A stretch of DNA of 64,000 bases from Neisseria mucosa (GCA_003028315.1 CP028150.1:2604001-2668000); one strand, 5' to 3'; shown: positions 42,171-51,232, numbered from the stretch's first letter. Notes: generated from the letters alone by a model not told the origin. A program made the numbers and translations.

Positions 42171-42205
42171 AAAGGTCGTCTGAAAAGCATTTCAGACGAC
42201 CTTTT
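42171..42205. terminator. Inverted DUS terminator of the UbiM-like gene
   Basis: AAAAGGTCGTCTGAAA with opposing arm around a 4-5 bp loop; serves the minus-strand gene that ends at 42222. Confidence 0.88.
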
Positions 42206-42221
42206 GATGTGTTTAAACGGA

Positions 42222-43406
42222 TTAGCCGGTCAGTTGTTTGGTAATCAGTTTTTTCAGCGGTGGGAAGTTGTTGCTGGCGCGCAATACCAAGCCGCGCAGG
42301 ATTTTGGCAGGCGCGGTTTCATTGGTAAAGAGTTTGAGCAGCATATTGGTGCCGTGGTAAATCGGCTGGGCATGGAGCATATGCTTGGTGCTGTATTTTT
42401 CCAGCAGGCTGGTGGCGCCGATGTCTTGACCGCGTTGTTCTGCTTCGAGAACCAGTTTTGCCAAGAGGTCCGCGCTGGATAGACCTAAGTTGAAACCGTG
42501 TGCGGTAACAGGGTGCATGCCTACGGCGGCGTCGCCGATTAAGGCGCTGCGTTTGCCATAGAAGCGTTGGGCAATCATGCCGACCAAGGGGTAGTTGTGA
42601 ATGGTACTGACCAATTCCATGTCGCCCAAACGGCCTTTGAGTTGCTCTTTGACGCTGGCTGCCAATTCTTCGGGAGACATTTTTTTGATGGTGTCTGCCT
42701 TGTCGCTATCGACGGTAATGACTGTGTTGGTCAGATGTTCTTCCAAGGGCAGCAGGGCGATGGTGCGGCCGTAGTGGAAGCATTCGTAAGCGGTATGCTG
42801 GTTGGACAGGGTATGCTTCATGCGGCAGACAAACATGGTGCGACTGTAATCGTGCATATCGGAGGAAATGCCCAGTTGTCGGCGGGTTTGGGAAAAGCGG
42901 CTGTCTGCTGCCAAGAGTAGGCGGCCGCTCAAAACTTCGCCGTTTTCCAAGATGACTTGGGCTTCATCTTCGGAAGTTTTGACTTCTTTGACGCCCGTAC
43001 CGGTCAGAATGGTAACGTTTTCCAGTTTGGATACGACTTCATAAGCGGCTTTGCGGATATTGTGGTTTGAAATCAGATAACCTAAGCAGTCGGCAGGTTC
43101 GCCGCGCGCTTGGGTCGGTTGCGGGAAGTGGAGTTGGTAATCGGACTGCCCGTTCAAGACTTTTGCATCGCGTAAGGGGTAAATTTCGTCTTTCGGAATC
43201 AAATCCCACATGCCCAAGCGTTGCATAATTTCGCGGGATAGGTGGGTTAGCGCGATTTCCCTGCCGTCGTAAGGCGGATTTTGCAAAACCTCCAGGGGGC
43301 TTTTTTCAATCAGGGTAACTTTTAAACCGCTTCCGGCCAGTTCGGCTGCAAAGCTGAGTCCTGCCGGTCCCGCACCTACGACGAGAATATCGCTGTGTAA
43401 GCTCAT
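42222..43406 (-). CDS. ubiM: UbiH/COQ6-family FAD monooxygenase, probably UbiM
   Basis: 394 residues of the flavin-dependent ubiquinone hydroxylase family. The FAD-binding ILVVGAGPAGLSFAAEL is at the N-terminus and LIGDAAVGMHPVTAHGFNLG is the second FAD motif; DGREIALTHLS is family-typical. Meningococci are reported to use UbiM, a hydroxylase with broad position specificity, in place of some Ubi enzymes; the divergence here from classic UbiH/UbiF (for example HPVTAHGFN in place of HPIAGQGLN) fits that. UbiM versus UbiH cannot be settled by eye. It is monocistronic, with a single DUS upstream near 43458. Confidence 0.82.
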   Translation of the reverse strand: MSLHSDILVVGAGPAGLSFAAELAGSGLKVTLIEKSPLEVLQNPPYDGREIALTHLSREIMQRLGMWDLIPKDEIYPLRDAKVLNGQSDYQLHFPQPTQARGEPADCLGYLISNHNIRKAAYEVVSKLENVTILTGTGVKEVKTSEDEAQVILENGEVLSGRLLLAADSRFSQTRRQLGISSDMHDYSRTMFVCRMKHTLSNQHTAYECFHYGRTIALLPLEEHLTNTVITVDSDKADTIKKMSPEELAASVKEQLKGRLGDMELVSTIHNYPLVGMIAQRFYGKRSALIGDAAVGMHPVTAHGFNLGLSSADLLAKLVLEAEQRGQDIGATSLLEKYSTKHMLHAQPIYHGTNMLLKLFTNETAPAKILRGLVLRASNNFPPLKKLITKQLTG

Positions 43407-43624
43407 AAGGCATCCTTTTTATTTAATGGAATGGAGGTTTCAGGGGATCTTGGAGTAAGGTCGTCTGAAAAAAAGAACTGGGTGTGATTATAGCAAAATA
43501 GATGGAGAAAAAAGAGAGATGCAAATGACTGGGGGAAATTTTACTTTGGTCTTAATGTAAATCAAGAATTCGGTAATGCCGGATTGCAGATGGTGGGTAT
43601 TCAATACGACATATTTTGCAGTGA

Positions 43625-43699
43625 TGGCCTCGCCAACAGGAATCGAACCTGTATTTTACGCTTAGGAGGCATACGTTCTATCCGTTGAACTATGGCGAG
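43625..43699 (-). tRNA. tRNA-Arg (CCT)
   Basis: Read on the minus strand: acceptor CTCGCCA/TGGCGAG, D-arm GTTC...GAAC, anticodon loop CTCCTAA (anticodon CCT) and T-arm ACAGG-TTCGATT-CCTGT, with encoded CCA. It lies four bases downstream of the DUF441 gene and may be co-transcribed with it. Confidence 0.95.
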
Positions 43700-43703
43700 C
43701 GTG

Positions 43704-44150
43704 TTAAACTTTTCCTGCAATAAACGATAATAATCCCGCGGCAATCAGCGGGCCGACCGGAATGCCGCCCATAAACGCCACACCGATAACCGTACCAATC
43801 AAAAGACCTGTTACCAAAACAGGTTGTTCGCTCATCAGCGGTACGCCGCGTCCTGCCAGCCAGGCGACAAGGATGCCAATTAATACGGCGGCAATCATTT
43901 TAAAATTGACAAACTCCGACAGCGGCGGAATTTGAACCTTCCCTGAAACCAGCGGACTTAAAACCCCGATTGTCAGCAAAATAATCCCAAAATGCAAGCC
44001 GTGTTTTTCCATGAAAGGAATATATTGCGATAAAGCAGTCTGCTGCATTAAAAGCAAAATTGCTGCGGAAATTGTAATCGAGTTGTTGTTGCTGACGACG
44101 CCGAGAAAAATCAGCGTCACCAAAAACATCGGGACGAAATTGAAATTCAT
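43704..44150 (-). CDS. DUF441 family small membrane protein
   Basis: 148 residues with four hydrophobic segments. The pattern fits the DUF441 (YeaL-like) family: an N-terminal PMFLVTLIFLGVVSNNNSIT, then HGLHFGIILLTIGVLSPLVSG, an AAVLIGILVAWLAGRGV segment and TGLLIGTVIGVAFMGGIPVG followed by PLIAAGLLS. The function is unknown. It starts five bases after the ispB stop and is followed at once by tRNA-Arg, so ispB, this gene and the tRNA probably form one transcript. Confidence 0.88.
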   Translation of the reverse strand: MNFNFVPMFLVTLIFLGVVSNNNSITISAAILLLMQQTALSQYIPFMEKHGLHFGIILLTIGVLSPLVSGKVQIPPLSEFVNFKMIAAVLIGILVAWLAGRGVPLMSEQPVLVTGLLIGTVIGVAFMGGIPVGPLIAAGLLSFIAGKV

Positions 44151-44155
44151 CGGAT

Positions 44156-45130
44156 TTAAGAAACCCGTGCCAATGATTCCTCGGCCAACTGAATCATCGC
44201 CTGTTTGACTTCGCTATCGGGCAATACTGCCAAAGAAGCCACGGCTTGCTCAACGGCTTTTCGTGCTTCGGAAATCGAATAAGTCAGCGCATCGGAATGG
44301 ACAACATAATCATGGATTTTTTGGAAACTGCCGCGATCCGCATTTTCCAAAGCGTGTCGAACATCGTCAGCCACTTGTTTCGAACCGTTGCGCATCAGAT
44401 AAATCAGCGGCAAAGTCGGTTTGCCTTCTGCCAAATCGTCGCCGACGTTTTTACCGATTTCTTCGGTTTCGCCCGAATAATCCAAAACATCATCAATAAT
44501 TTGGAACGCCGTACCGACATACATGCCGTAGTCTTTCAACGCCTGCTCATGCTCGGGGGCGGCATTGCCCAAAATCGCGCCAACCTGCGCGGCCGCTTCA
44601 AACAATTTGGCCGTTTTATATTGAATCACTTGAACATATTGCGCTTCAGTAATATCGGTATTGCCGATGTTCATCAGCTGCATGACCTCGCCTTCAGCAA
44701 TAATATTGGTTGCATCCGCCATGACTTCCAAAATGCGCATACTGCCGGAATCAACCATCAATTGGAAAGCGCGCGTATACAAAAAGTCGCCGACCAACAC
44801 CGCCGCCGCGTTGCCGAACAGATTATTCGCCGTTTCGCGTCCGCGGCGCAAATCGCTTTCATCGACCACATCGTCATGCAGCAGGGTCGAAGTGTGGATA
44901 AATTCCACCATTGCCGCCAAAGCATACAGCTTATCTCCATCATAGCCGACCGACTTACCTGCCAAAATCGTCATAATCGGACGCAGACGCTTACCGCCGG
45001 CACTGATAATATAAGTACCGATTTGCGAAATCAGCGCAACATCAGACTGAACCGCTTGGTTGATCACCTCATTGACCCGTGAAAGGTCTTCAGGCAGATG
45101 GCGTTGGAAATAAGGCAGGTTTTCGAGCAT
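44156..45130 (-). CDS. ispB: Octaprenyl diphosphate synthase
   Basis: Makes the C40 side chain of ubiquinone-8. The 324 residues contain the first aspartate-rich motif LLHDDVVDESDLRRG and the second, FQIIDDVLDYSG, as well as GGKRLRPIM near the N-terminus. Length and motif spacing fit IspB. It is divergent from rplU-rpmA, with 260 bp between that hold a consensus promoter for the ribosomal genes. It fits well with the ubiquinone hydroxylase encoded 750 bp downstream on the same strand. Confidence 0.95.
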   Translation of the reverse strand: MLENLPYFQRHLPEDLSRVNEVINQAVQSDVALISQIGTYIISAGGKRLRPIMTILAGKSVGYDGDKLYALAAMVEFIHTSTLLHDDVVDESDLRRGRETANNLFGNAAAVLVGDFLYTRAFQLMVDSGSMRILEVMADATNIIAEGEVMQLMNIGNTDITEAQYVQVIQYKTAKLFEAAAQVGAILGNAAPEHEQALKDYGMYVGTAFQIIDDVLDYSGETEEIGKNVGDDLAEGKPTLPLIYLMRNGSKQVADDVRHALENADRGSFQKIHDYVVHSDALTYSISEARKAVEQAVASLAVLPDSEVKQAMIQLAEESLARVS

Positions 45131-45306
45131 AACACATTCTCAGTCGGCAAAATGAAGCAGGCTTGCCGTATAAATAAATGGGTTGGGTATAAGGCGGAAA
45201 TAATATTGCCGCATAAAAAATATCGGCAATCCAACGCGCGATTATAGCAGCAAAGCCCGTTTGACACATCTTTCAAACGACCCTGCCCCCACAAACGAAA
45301 TAAACT

Positions 45307-45335
45307 TTGACAAAACAGGCAAATAGCAATAGAAT
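45307..45335 (+). promoter_or_regulatory. Sigma-70 promoter of rplU-rpmA
   Basis: TTGACA (45307-45312) and TAGAAT (45330-45335), 17 bp apart. Confidence 0.85.
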
Positions 45336-45392
45336 CTCGTGTTTCGCACAATGGTGTGCGAGATATTAACCATAATTCTCATGGAGTTGAGT

Positions 45393-45701
45393 ATGTACGC
45401 GGTCGTAAAAACCGGCGGCAAACAATATAAAGTTGCCGTTGGCGAAAAATTGAAAGTAGAACAGATACCAGCCGAACTCGACAGCCAAATCGAACTGACC
45501 GAAGTTTTGATGATTGCTGACGGCGAATCTGTAAAAGTTGGCGCTCCTTTCATTGAAGGCGCAAAAGTAACAGCTAAAGTAGTAGCCCATGGTCGCGGCG
45601 AGAAAGTACGCATTTTCAAAATGCGCCGCCGTAAACACTACCAAAAACGCCAAGGCCATCGCCAAAATTTCACCCAAATCGAAATCGTGGCAATCGCCTA
45701 A
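45393..45701 (+). CDS. rplU: 50S ribosomal protein L21
   Basis: 102 residues, MYAVVKTGGKQYKVAVGEKL to HRQNFTQIEIVAIA, the standard L21 sequence pattern with KMRRRKHYQKRQGHRQ near the C-terminus. ATG 45393 has GGAG upstream. It is the first gene of rplU-rpmA and has a consensus promoter 60 bp upstream. The spacing to rpmA is 25 bp. Confidence 0.98.
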   Translation: MYAVVKTGGKQYKVAVGEKLKVEQIPAELDSQIELTEVLMIADGESVKVGAPFIEGAKVTAKVVAHGRGEKVRIFKMRRRKHYQKRQGHRQNFTQIEIVAIA

Positions 45702-45726
45702 TTTTTGAAACTTAGGAGTATTACAA

Positions 45727-45999
45727 ATGGCAAGTAAAAAAGCAGGCGGTAGCACCCGCAACGGTCGCGATTCAGAAGCCAAACGCTTGGGCGTAAAAGC
45801 CTACGGCAACGAGCTGATTCCGGCAGGTTCCATCATTGTCCGCCAACGCGGTACCAAATTCCACGCCGGTGACAACGTAGGCATGGGCAAAGACCACACT
45901 TTGTTCGCTAAAGTTGATGGTTATGTTGAATTCAAAACCAAAGGTGCGCTGAACCGTAAAACGGTCAGCATCCGTCCTTACACCGGTTCTGAAGAATAA
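45727..45999 (+). CDS. rpmA: 50S ribosomal protein L27
   Basis: 90 residues starting MASKKAGGSTRNGRDSEAKR, the classic L27 N-terminus that reaches the peptidyl-transferase centre, with no cleaved extension of the Firmicutes type. RQRGTKFHAGDNVGMGKDHT is the core signature. The gene has AGGAGTATTACAA upstream and ends shortly before a strong intrinsic terminator. Confidence 0.98.
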   Translation: MASKKAGGSTRNGRDSEAKRLGVKAYGNELIPAGSIIVRQRGTKFHAGDNVGMGKDHTLFAKVDGYVEFKTKGALNRKTVSIRPYTGSEE

Positions 46000-46020
46000 T
46001 CCGAGTTTATCGTGATATTG

Positions 46021-46055
46021 AAAAAGCTGTATTTCTTAAGGAATACAGCTTTTTT
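46021..46055 (+). terminator. Intrinsic terminator of rplU-rpmA
   Basis: Thirteen-bp stem AAAAAGCTGTATT / AATACAGCTTTTT with a T-run. Confidence 0.92.
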
Positions 46056-46370
46056 GTTTGTGTCAGGTTGAGTGGTTTTACAGGTCGGCATTAGCCGGGT
46101 CATTTGTTTTTTGATACGACACCTGTCATAAGTCGTCATTCAGTCTCTTTCTGCATGAGGACAAATTGTGGCGAGAATTTGCTTTTGAATTCCGGAAACC
46201 TTTTTCAAATACTTGTTTCTTGGAATTTTGATGAATTCCTGCCTGTCTGAGAATAGCTGCGGAGGATAGGTGCTCCGTCAAAAATGAAGCAGATCGGTTT
46301 ATATACCCAAAATTTCAGGTTTCCAATAAAACCAAAAGGTCGTCTGAAAATTTTTCAGACGACCTTTTTA
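46056..46370. other. Intergenic region between rpmA and thiC
   Basis: No gene is seen. An inverted DUS pair at 46336-46367 provides the terminator of thiC on the minus strand. Confidence 0.6.
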
Positions 46371-48272
46371 TCAACTGTAAATCTCAGCCCCTTTCTTCAC
46401 AAACTCGACCGCTTTTTCCTCCATGCCCTGCCGCTGGGCTTTTTGCTTATCGGCGTAGTCGCGTACTTCCTGCGTGATTTTCATCGAGCAGAATTTGGGG
46501 CCGCACATCGAGCAGAAGTGGGCGATTTTCGCGCCTTCGGCGGGCAGGGTTTCATCGTGGAAGCTCTCGGCGCGTTCGGGGTCGAGACTGAGGCGGAATT
46601 GGTCGCGCCAGCGGAATTCGAAACGCGCCTTGCTCAGGGCGTTGTCGCGCAGCTGCGCGCCCGGCCAGCCTTTGGCGAGGTCGGCGGCGTGGGCGGCGAG
46701 TTTGTAGGTGATGATACCGGTGCGCACGTCTTCTTTGTCGGGCAGGCCGAGATGCTCTTTCGGGGTAACGTAGCAGAGCATGGCTGTGCCGTACCAGCCG
46801 ATATTGGTTGCGCCTATGCCAGAGGTGATGTGGTCGTAGCCGGGGGCGATGTCGGTAACGAGCGGGCCGAGTGTGTAGAAAGGCGCTTCAAAGCAGTGTT
46901 GCAGCTCTTCGGTCATGTTTTCTTTGACGCGTTGCAGCGGCACATGGCCGGGGCCTTCGATCATGACTTGTACGTCGTGTTTCCATGCTTTGCCGGTCAA
47001 TTCGCCCAAGGTGTGCAGCTCGGCAAATTGGGATTCGTCGTTGGCATCGGCAATGCAGCCGGGGCGCAGGCCGTCGCCGAGGCTGAACGACACGTCGTAG
47101 GCTTTCATGATTTCACAGATTTCGTCGAAATGCGTGTAGAGGAAGTTTTCCCGATGGTGGGCGAGACACCATTTCGCCATGATGGAACCGCCACGCGATA
47201 CGATGCCGGTGAGGCGGTTGGCGGTCATCGGCACATAGCGCAGCAACACGCCCGCGTGTATGGTGAAATAGTCCACGCCTTGTTCCGCCTGCTCGATTAA
47301 GGTGTCGCGGAACAAATCCCAAGTCAAATCTTCGGCAATGCCGCCGGTTTTTTCCAAAGCCTGATAGATGGGCACGGTGCCGATGGGAACGGGCGCGTTG
47401 CGGATAATCCATTCGCGCGTTTCGTGGATATGCGCGCCGGTGGACAAATCCATAATCGTGTCCGCGCCCCAACGCAGCGACCACACCATTTTTTCGACTT
47501 CTTCGGTCAGGCTGGAGGTTACGGCGGAGTTGCCCAAGTTGCCGTTGATTTTGACGCGGAAGTTGCGGCCGATAATCATCGGTTCGAGTTCGGGGTGGTT
47601 GATGTTGGCGGGGATAATCGCGCGTCCGGCGGCAATTTCTTGGCGCACGAATTCGGGCGTGATTTGGTCGGGGTGGGTCGGGATATTCGCGCCGAAACTT
47701 TGCCCTGCGTGCTGTTTCAAGAGCTTGGCGTATTCGGGTCGTCTGAAAAGTTCGTCCAGCTTCATGCGTTCGCGTATGGCGGCAAACTCCATTTCGGGCG
47801 TGATGATGCCGCGGCGCGCATAGTGAAGCTGGGTTACGTTGTTGCCGATTTTCGCACGGCGCGGGCGGGTGATTTGGTTGAAACGCAGATGGGCGGTTTG
47901 CGGATCGTGTGCGCGTTCGATGCCGTATTCGCTGGAGAGCTTGGGCAGGATTTCGGTATCGCCGCGTTCGTCCAGCCATGCGGTGCGGACGTGCGGCAAA
48001 CCTTGTTTCAGGTCGATGTGCGCCGCCGGATCGCCGTACACGCCGCTGGTGTCATAGACGGGAATCGGCGGGTTGGCTTCCGTACCTTGCGCCGTGTAGG
48101 TGTCATCCTGACGGATTTCGCGCAAAGGCACGCGGATGTCGTCGCGGCTGCCTTGCAGATACACGCGCTCCGAGTTCGGATATTTGAAGCGGATGCCGAT
48201 GTCTTCACTCAAGTCGGCAAGCTCGCGCGCTTCGTTGCCGGAAGTTTTGGCGGTTTTCTTTGGCGTAGTCAT
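46371..48272 (-). CDS. thiC: Phosphomethylpyrimidine synthase
   Basis: Radical SAM enzyme that turns aminoimidazole ribotide into HMP phosphate for thiamine. 633 residues; the C-terminal cluster motif C-x2-C-x4-C is in HFCSMCGPKFCSMK. NGNLGNSAVTSSLTEEVEKM and GADTIMDLSTGAHIHETR are family signatures. The ATG at 48272 (MTTPKKTAKTSG) has GGAG upstream; a longer frame runs into the riboswitch and is rejected. A TPP riboswitch and a hairpin that covers the ribosome site lie upstream, so translation should be shut off when TPP is plentiful. An internal DUS encodes FRRP. Confidence 0.97.
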   Translation of the reverse strand: MTTPKKTAKTSGNEARELADLSEDIGIRFKYPNSERVYLQGSRDDIRVPLREIRQDDTYTAQGTEANPPIPVYDTSGVYGDPAAHIDLKQGLPHVRTAWLDERGDTEILPKLSSEYGIERAHDPQTAHLRFNQITRPRRAKIGNNVTQLHYARRGIITPEMEFAAIRERMKLDELFRRPEYAKLLKQHAGQSFGANIPTHPDQITPEFVRQEIAAGRAIIPANINHPELEPMIIGRNFRVKINGNLGNSAVTSSLTEEVEKMVWSLRWGADTIMDLSTGAHIHETREWIIRNAPVPIGTVPIYQALEKTGGIAEDLTWDLFRDTLIEQAEQGVDYFTIHAGVLLRYVPMTANRLTGIVSRGGSIMAKWCLAHHRENFLYTHFDEICEIMKAYDVSFSLGDGLRPGCIADANDESQFAELHTLGELTGKAWKHDVQVMIEGPGHVPLQRVKENMTEELQHCFEAPFYTLGPLVTDIAPGYDHITSGIGATNIGWYGTAMLCYVTPKEHLGLPDKEDVRTGIITYKLAAHAADLAKGWPGAQLRDNALSKARFEFRWRDQFRLSLDPERAESFHDETLPAEGAKIAHFCSMCGPKFCSMKITQEVRDYADKQKAQRQGMEEKAVEFVKKGAEIYS

Positions 48273-48279
48273 AAAAAAT

Positions 48280-48316
48280 GCTCCTGTTTTCTCGTTTGAA
48301 AAGAAGAAACAGGAGC
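48280..48316 (-). promoter_or_regulatory. Ribosome-site-sequestering hairpin of thiC
   Basis: On the minus strand GCTCCTGTTT pairs with AAACAGGAGC; the second arm contains the GGAG ribosome site, seven bases before the ATG. It is the likely expression platform of the riboswitch. Confidence 0.75.
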
Positions 48317-48326
48317 GTTTTGCTTT

Positions 48327-48361
48327 TTCAGACGACCTCATATCAAAAAAGGTCGTCTGAA
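48327..48361. repeat. Inverted DUS pair in the thiC leader
   Basis: TTTTTCAGACGACCT and AGGTCGTCTGAAA lie between the TPP aptamer and the SD hairpin. On the minus strand it could fold as a terminator inside the leader. Confidence 0.8.
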
Positions 48362-48375
48362 AGACAGAATCCGTG

Positions 48376-48460
48376 AAAACTCCCCACGCAGGTATTATCC
48401 CGATCGGGTGTAAAGGGTATTTCTCAGCCGCCTGATGATCAGGCAGCACCCCTGTTTCGT
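48376..48460 (-). ncRNA. TPP riboswitch (THI element)
   Basis: On the minus strand the conserved strings appear in order: ACGAAACAGGGGTGCTGCC, GGCTGAGAAATACCC, then ACCCGATCGGGATAATACC and TGCGTGGGGAGTT. These are the pyrimidine- and pyrophosphate-binding parts of the thi-box. It starts right after a TATAAT -10 box and precedes thiC. Confidence 0.95.
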
Positions 48461-48469
48461 TAGAATGGG

Positions 48470-48475
48470 ATTATA
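48470..48475 (-). promoter_or_regulatory. -10 box of the thiC promoter
   Basis: TATAAT on the minus strand, placed so that transcription would begin at the 5' edge of the riboswitch. The -35 region is weak. Confidence 0.6.
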
Positions 48476-48585
48476 AACCACGATTGGGGTTTATTGGAAA
48501 TCTTAACAGGGCTGACATCGGTATTTTAAGGAATGAATGGCTTGAATATCGGGGGGCTAGCTATATTGCGTTTCCATAAATCGAA

Positions 48586-48624
48586 ACGTCGTCTGAAAAA
48601 GTTGTTTTGCTTTTCAGACGACGT
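48586..48624. terminator. Inverted DUS-variant terminator of the ccp gene
   Basis: Arms use ACGTCGTCTGAAAA, a variant whose second base is C, not G. The same variant occurs at 52195 and 61833. Confidence 0.8.
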
Positions 48625-48676
48625 TTGGTATGGCACAAATTTAGGATAACGGGTTCCGTTACTCTAAATCTACGGC

Positions 48677-49861
48677 TTATTTATTGTTCGGATGGGATTC
48701 CATCGGTGCAGACAAAGGCAGTTCGGGCATGGTGCGGGCGGAGTCGGAAACATTGCCGGACAGTGTTTTCAGGAAGGCAACGATGTTGTCGGTGTCTTCT
48801 TTCGATAAGTCTTTGCCCAGTTGCGCTTTACCCATGATGGTAACGGCTTTGTCCAATTCCCAAACGCTGCCGTTGTGGAAATATGGATAAGTTTTGGCGA
48901 CGTTACGCAAGCCGGGGACGCGGAAGAAGAATTCGTCCTCGGCTTTTTTGGTTACGTCAGCACGGCCTTTGTCGTGTTTCGGATCTTCGATGAATTTCCA
49001 GTACGGGCCTTCAACCAAACCGAATTTTTGGAAGGTTGCGCCGCCGAGGTTGACGCCGCTGTGGCAGGCAATACAGCCGTTGTCCATAAAGGCGCGCACG
49101 CCCTTGCGCTCTTGCTCGCTCAGGGCGTTGACGTTGCCTTTGAGGTAGTCGTCCCATTTGGTCGGCGTCAACAGGGTGCGTTCGAATGCGCCCAGTGCGG
49201 TGGTGATGTTTTTGAAGGAAACTGCACCGTCTTCGGGGAAGGCGGTTTTAAACAGTTCTTGATATTCGGGGATTTTGGCGATTTTGGCAGCGGCTGCTTC
49301 TTGCGAGTCGTTTGCCATTTCCACAGGGTTGACCAATGGTCCGCCGGCTTGTTCTTCAACGTCAGCCGCACGGCCGTCCCAGAACTGCATGCCGAGCAAG
49401 GCGGCGTTTAAAGCGGTCGGGGAGTTGCGTCCGCCGAACTGTCCTTTATGGCCTTGGCTGGTCGGCAGGTTGTCCACGCCTGCGGTGGCAAGGTTGTGGC
49501 AGGAGTTGCAGCTTACGGTGTTGCCTTTGGAGAGGCGCGGCTCATACCATAATTGATGGCCGAGTTTGACCTGTTCTTCGGTAAACGGGCGCAGTTTCTG
49601 CATTTCTTCGGCACTCGGCAGCGGTTTGAAGATGCCTTGTGCGCGTTTGAGCAGCTCTTGGTCTTCAGGTGAAGCATTGCTGTCAACGGCGGCTTGGGAC
49701 GCTGCTGAGGCGGTTGAAGCAGCGTCAGGGGTCGTCTGAACGGCAGAGGCCTCGGTCGGTGCGGAAGCAGGTTTTTGTTCCTTGCTTTCCTGTCCGCCAC
49801 AGGCGGCTAATGCGGATAAAACAGCAAGCGACAGGAGCAGTCGGGTGTTGCGGTGGTTCAT
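48677..49861 (-). CDS. ccp: Di-haem cytochrome c peroxidase, lipoprotein
   Basis: 394 residues. The signal peptide LLSLAVLSALAAC ends in a lipobox with Cys21, so the enzyme is anchored to a membrane and faces the periplasm, as known for the gonococcal enzyme. A low-complexity Ala/Ser/Thr/Glu linker follows. Two haem motifs are visible, CNSCH and CIACH, and FFRVPGLRNVAKTYPYFHNG is typical of CcpA/MauG peroxidases. It reduces H2O2 with electrons from cytochromes. A long upstream frame is rejected: ATG 49861 has AAGGAA. A half FNR-like site (ATCAA) is upstream; the gonococcal gene is FNR-dependent, but regulation here is inference. Confidence 0.94.
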   Translation of the reverse strand: MNHRNTRLLLSLAVLSALAACGGQESKEQKPASAPTEASAVQTTPDAASTASAASQAAVDSNASPEDQELLKRAQGIFKPLPSAEEMQKLRPFTEEQVKLGHQLWYEPRLSKGNTVSCNSCHNLATAGVDNLPTSQGHKGQFGGRNSPTALNAALLGMQFWDGRAADVEEQAGGPLVNPVEMANDSQEAAAAKIAKIPEYQELFKTAFPEDGAVSFKNITTALGAFERTLLTPTKWDDYLKGNVNALSEQERKGVRAFMDNGCIACHSGVNLGGATFQKFGLVEGPYWKFIEDPKHDKGRADVTKKAEDEFFFRVPGLRNVAKTYPYFHNGSVWELDKAVTIMGKAQLGKDLSKEDTDNIVAFLKTLSGNVSDSARTMPELPLSAPMESHPNNK

Positions 49862-50129
49862 GGCGTGTTCCTTTTTGTAGTGGATATTATTATGAGTAAG
49901 CACCGTTTCCGTTGATTGCCGTGATGAATGGCGGGCGAAAATAGGGAATGGCATTCCGCTTTGTTTGCGTCCGTTTGATATGTCCGGCTTTTTTGTCCGC
50001 GAAGTATAAACAGCGGGCGTGGTTTGCCCTTTGCGGTAAATCAATATTGGATTTTCAATAGAGATAAGCAATATATGTGATAGCTTCTGCGTTTTCATGC
50101 GGTTTTCATGTTGAATAGGCCTCTATCGC

Positions 50130-50158
50130 TTGCACTGCCAAGCCGATTGGTTTAAATT
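50130..50158 (+). promoter_or_regulatory. Promoter candidate of gpsA
   Basis: TTGCAC (50130-50135) and TAAATT (50153-50158), 17 bp apart, 30 bp before the start codon. Confidence 0.65.
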
Positions 50159-50188
50159 AAACGACAATTTACCGTTGGAAGACACACA

Positions 50189-51178
50189 ATGAAAATTACC
50201 GTCATCGGCGCAGGTTCTTGGGGTACAGCCCTTGCCCTGCACTTTGCCAGCCACGGCAACGAAGTCGCCCTTTGGACACGCAATCCCGAACAAGTCCGTA
50301 CATTGCAGGCAGAACGTGAAAACAAACACGGCCTGCCCGGTTTCCCTTTCCCTGAATCCTTAACCGTTTACGCTGATTTGGGTGATGCACTCAAAGACAG
50401 CGGGCTCGTCCTTGTCGTAACTTCTGTCGCAGGTTTAAGAAGCAGCGCGGAACTCCTCAAACAACACAATGCCGACCATATTCCCGTCCTTGCTGCCTGC
50501 AAAGGCTTTGAACAAGACACAGGGCTGTTGACCTTCCAAGTATTGAAAGAAGTATTGCCTGAGAACAAAAAAATCGGCGTGCTGTCAGGTCCGAGCTTTG
50601 CCCAAGAACTCGCCAAACAACTGCCTTGCGCTGTGGTTGTCGCCTCAGAAAATCAGGAATGGATTGAAGAATTGGTGCCGCAACTCAACACCAACGTAAT
50701 GCGCCTTTACGGCAGCACGGACGTTATCGGCGTGGCTGTCGGCGGTGCCGTCAAAAACGTTATGGCAATTGCTACCGGTCTTTCCGACGGTCTCGAATAC
50801 GGGCTCAATGCGCGTGCGGCGCTGGTGACGCGCGGTCTCGCCGAAATTACCCGTCTTGCCATGGCTATGGGTGCGCAGCCCAAAACCATGATGGGGCTTG
50901 CCGGCATCGGTGACCTTATCCTGACCTGTACCGGCGCGCTTTCGCGAAACCGCCGTGTCGGTTTGGGTTTGGCAGAAGGAAAAGAACTGCATCAAGTATT
51001 GGTGGAAATCGGCCATGTTTCCGAAGGTGTCAGCACCATCGAAGAAGTGTTTAACACCGCTGTGAAATACCAAATCGATATGCCCATTACCCAAACCCTG
51101 CTGCAACTCATCCGCAAGGAAATGACCCCGCAGCAAGTTGCAGAAAGACTCATGGAGCGCAGCGCGCGCTTTGAGTAA
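50189..51178 (+). CDS. gpsA: Glycerol-3-phosphate dehydrogenase [NAD(P)+]
   Basis: Reduces dihydroxyacetone phosphate to glycerol 3-phosphate for phospholipid synthesis. The dinucleotide motif VIGAGSWGTALALHFA is at the N-terminus; GVLSGPSFAQELA, then GGAVKNVMAIATGLSDGLEYG with the catalytic Lys, and GLAGIGDLILTCTG are present. The 329-residue length is normal. It has its own promoter candidate and ends in a DUS terminator (51191-51232), so it is a single-gene unit. Confidence 0.96.
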   Translation: MKITVIGAGSWGTALALHFASHGNEVALWTRNPEQVRTLQAERENKHGLPGFPFPESLTVYADLGDALKDSGLVLVVTSVAGLRSSAELLKQHNADHIPVLAACKGFEQDTGLLTFQVLKEVLPENKKIGVLSGPSFAQELAKQLPCAVVVASENQEWIEELVPQLNTNVMRLYGSTDVIGVAVGGAVKNVMAIATGLSDGLEYGLNARAALVTRGLAEITRLAMAMGAQPKTMMGLAGIGDLILTCTGALSRNRRVGLGLAEGKELHQVLVEIGHVSEGVSTIEEVFNTAVKYQIDMPITQTLLQLIRKEMTPQQVAERLMERSARFE

Positions 51179-51190
51179 GACCGAACGGCA

Positions 51191-51232
51191 AAGGTCGTCT
51201 GAAAACATCAAGCCAAAAAGTTTCAGACGACC
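51191..51232. terminator. Inverted DUS terminator after gpsA
   Basis: AAAGGTCGTCTGAAAAC with opposing arm; T-run short. Confidence 0.82.

Noticed and set aside
49912..49919. FNR box upstream of ccp
   Set aside because: Only one half-site (ATCAA on the minus strand) is visible and the spacing to the -10 box is off, so I do not list it as a feature.
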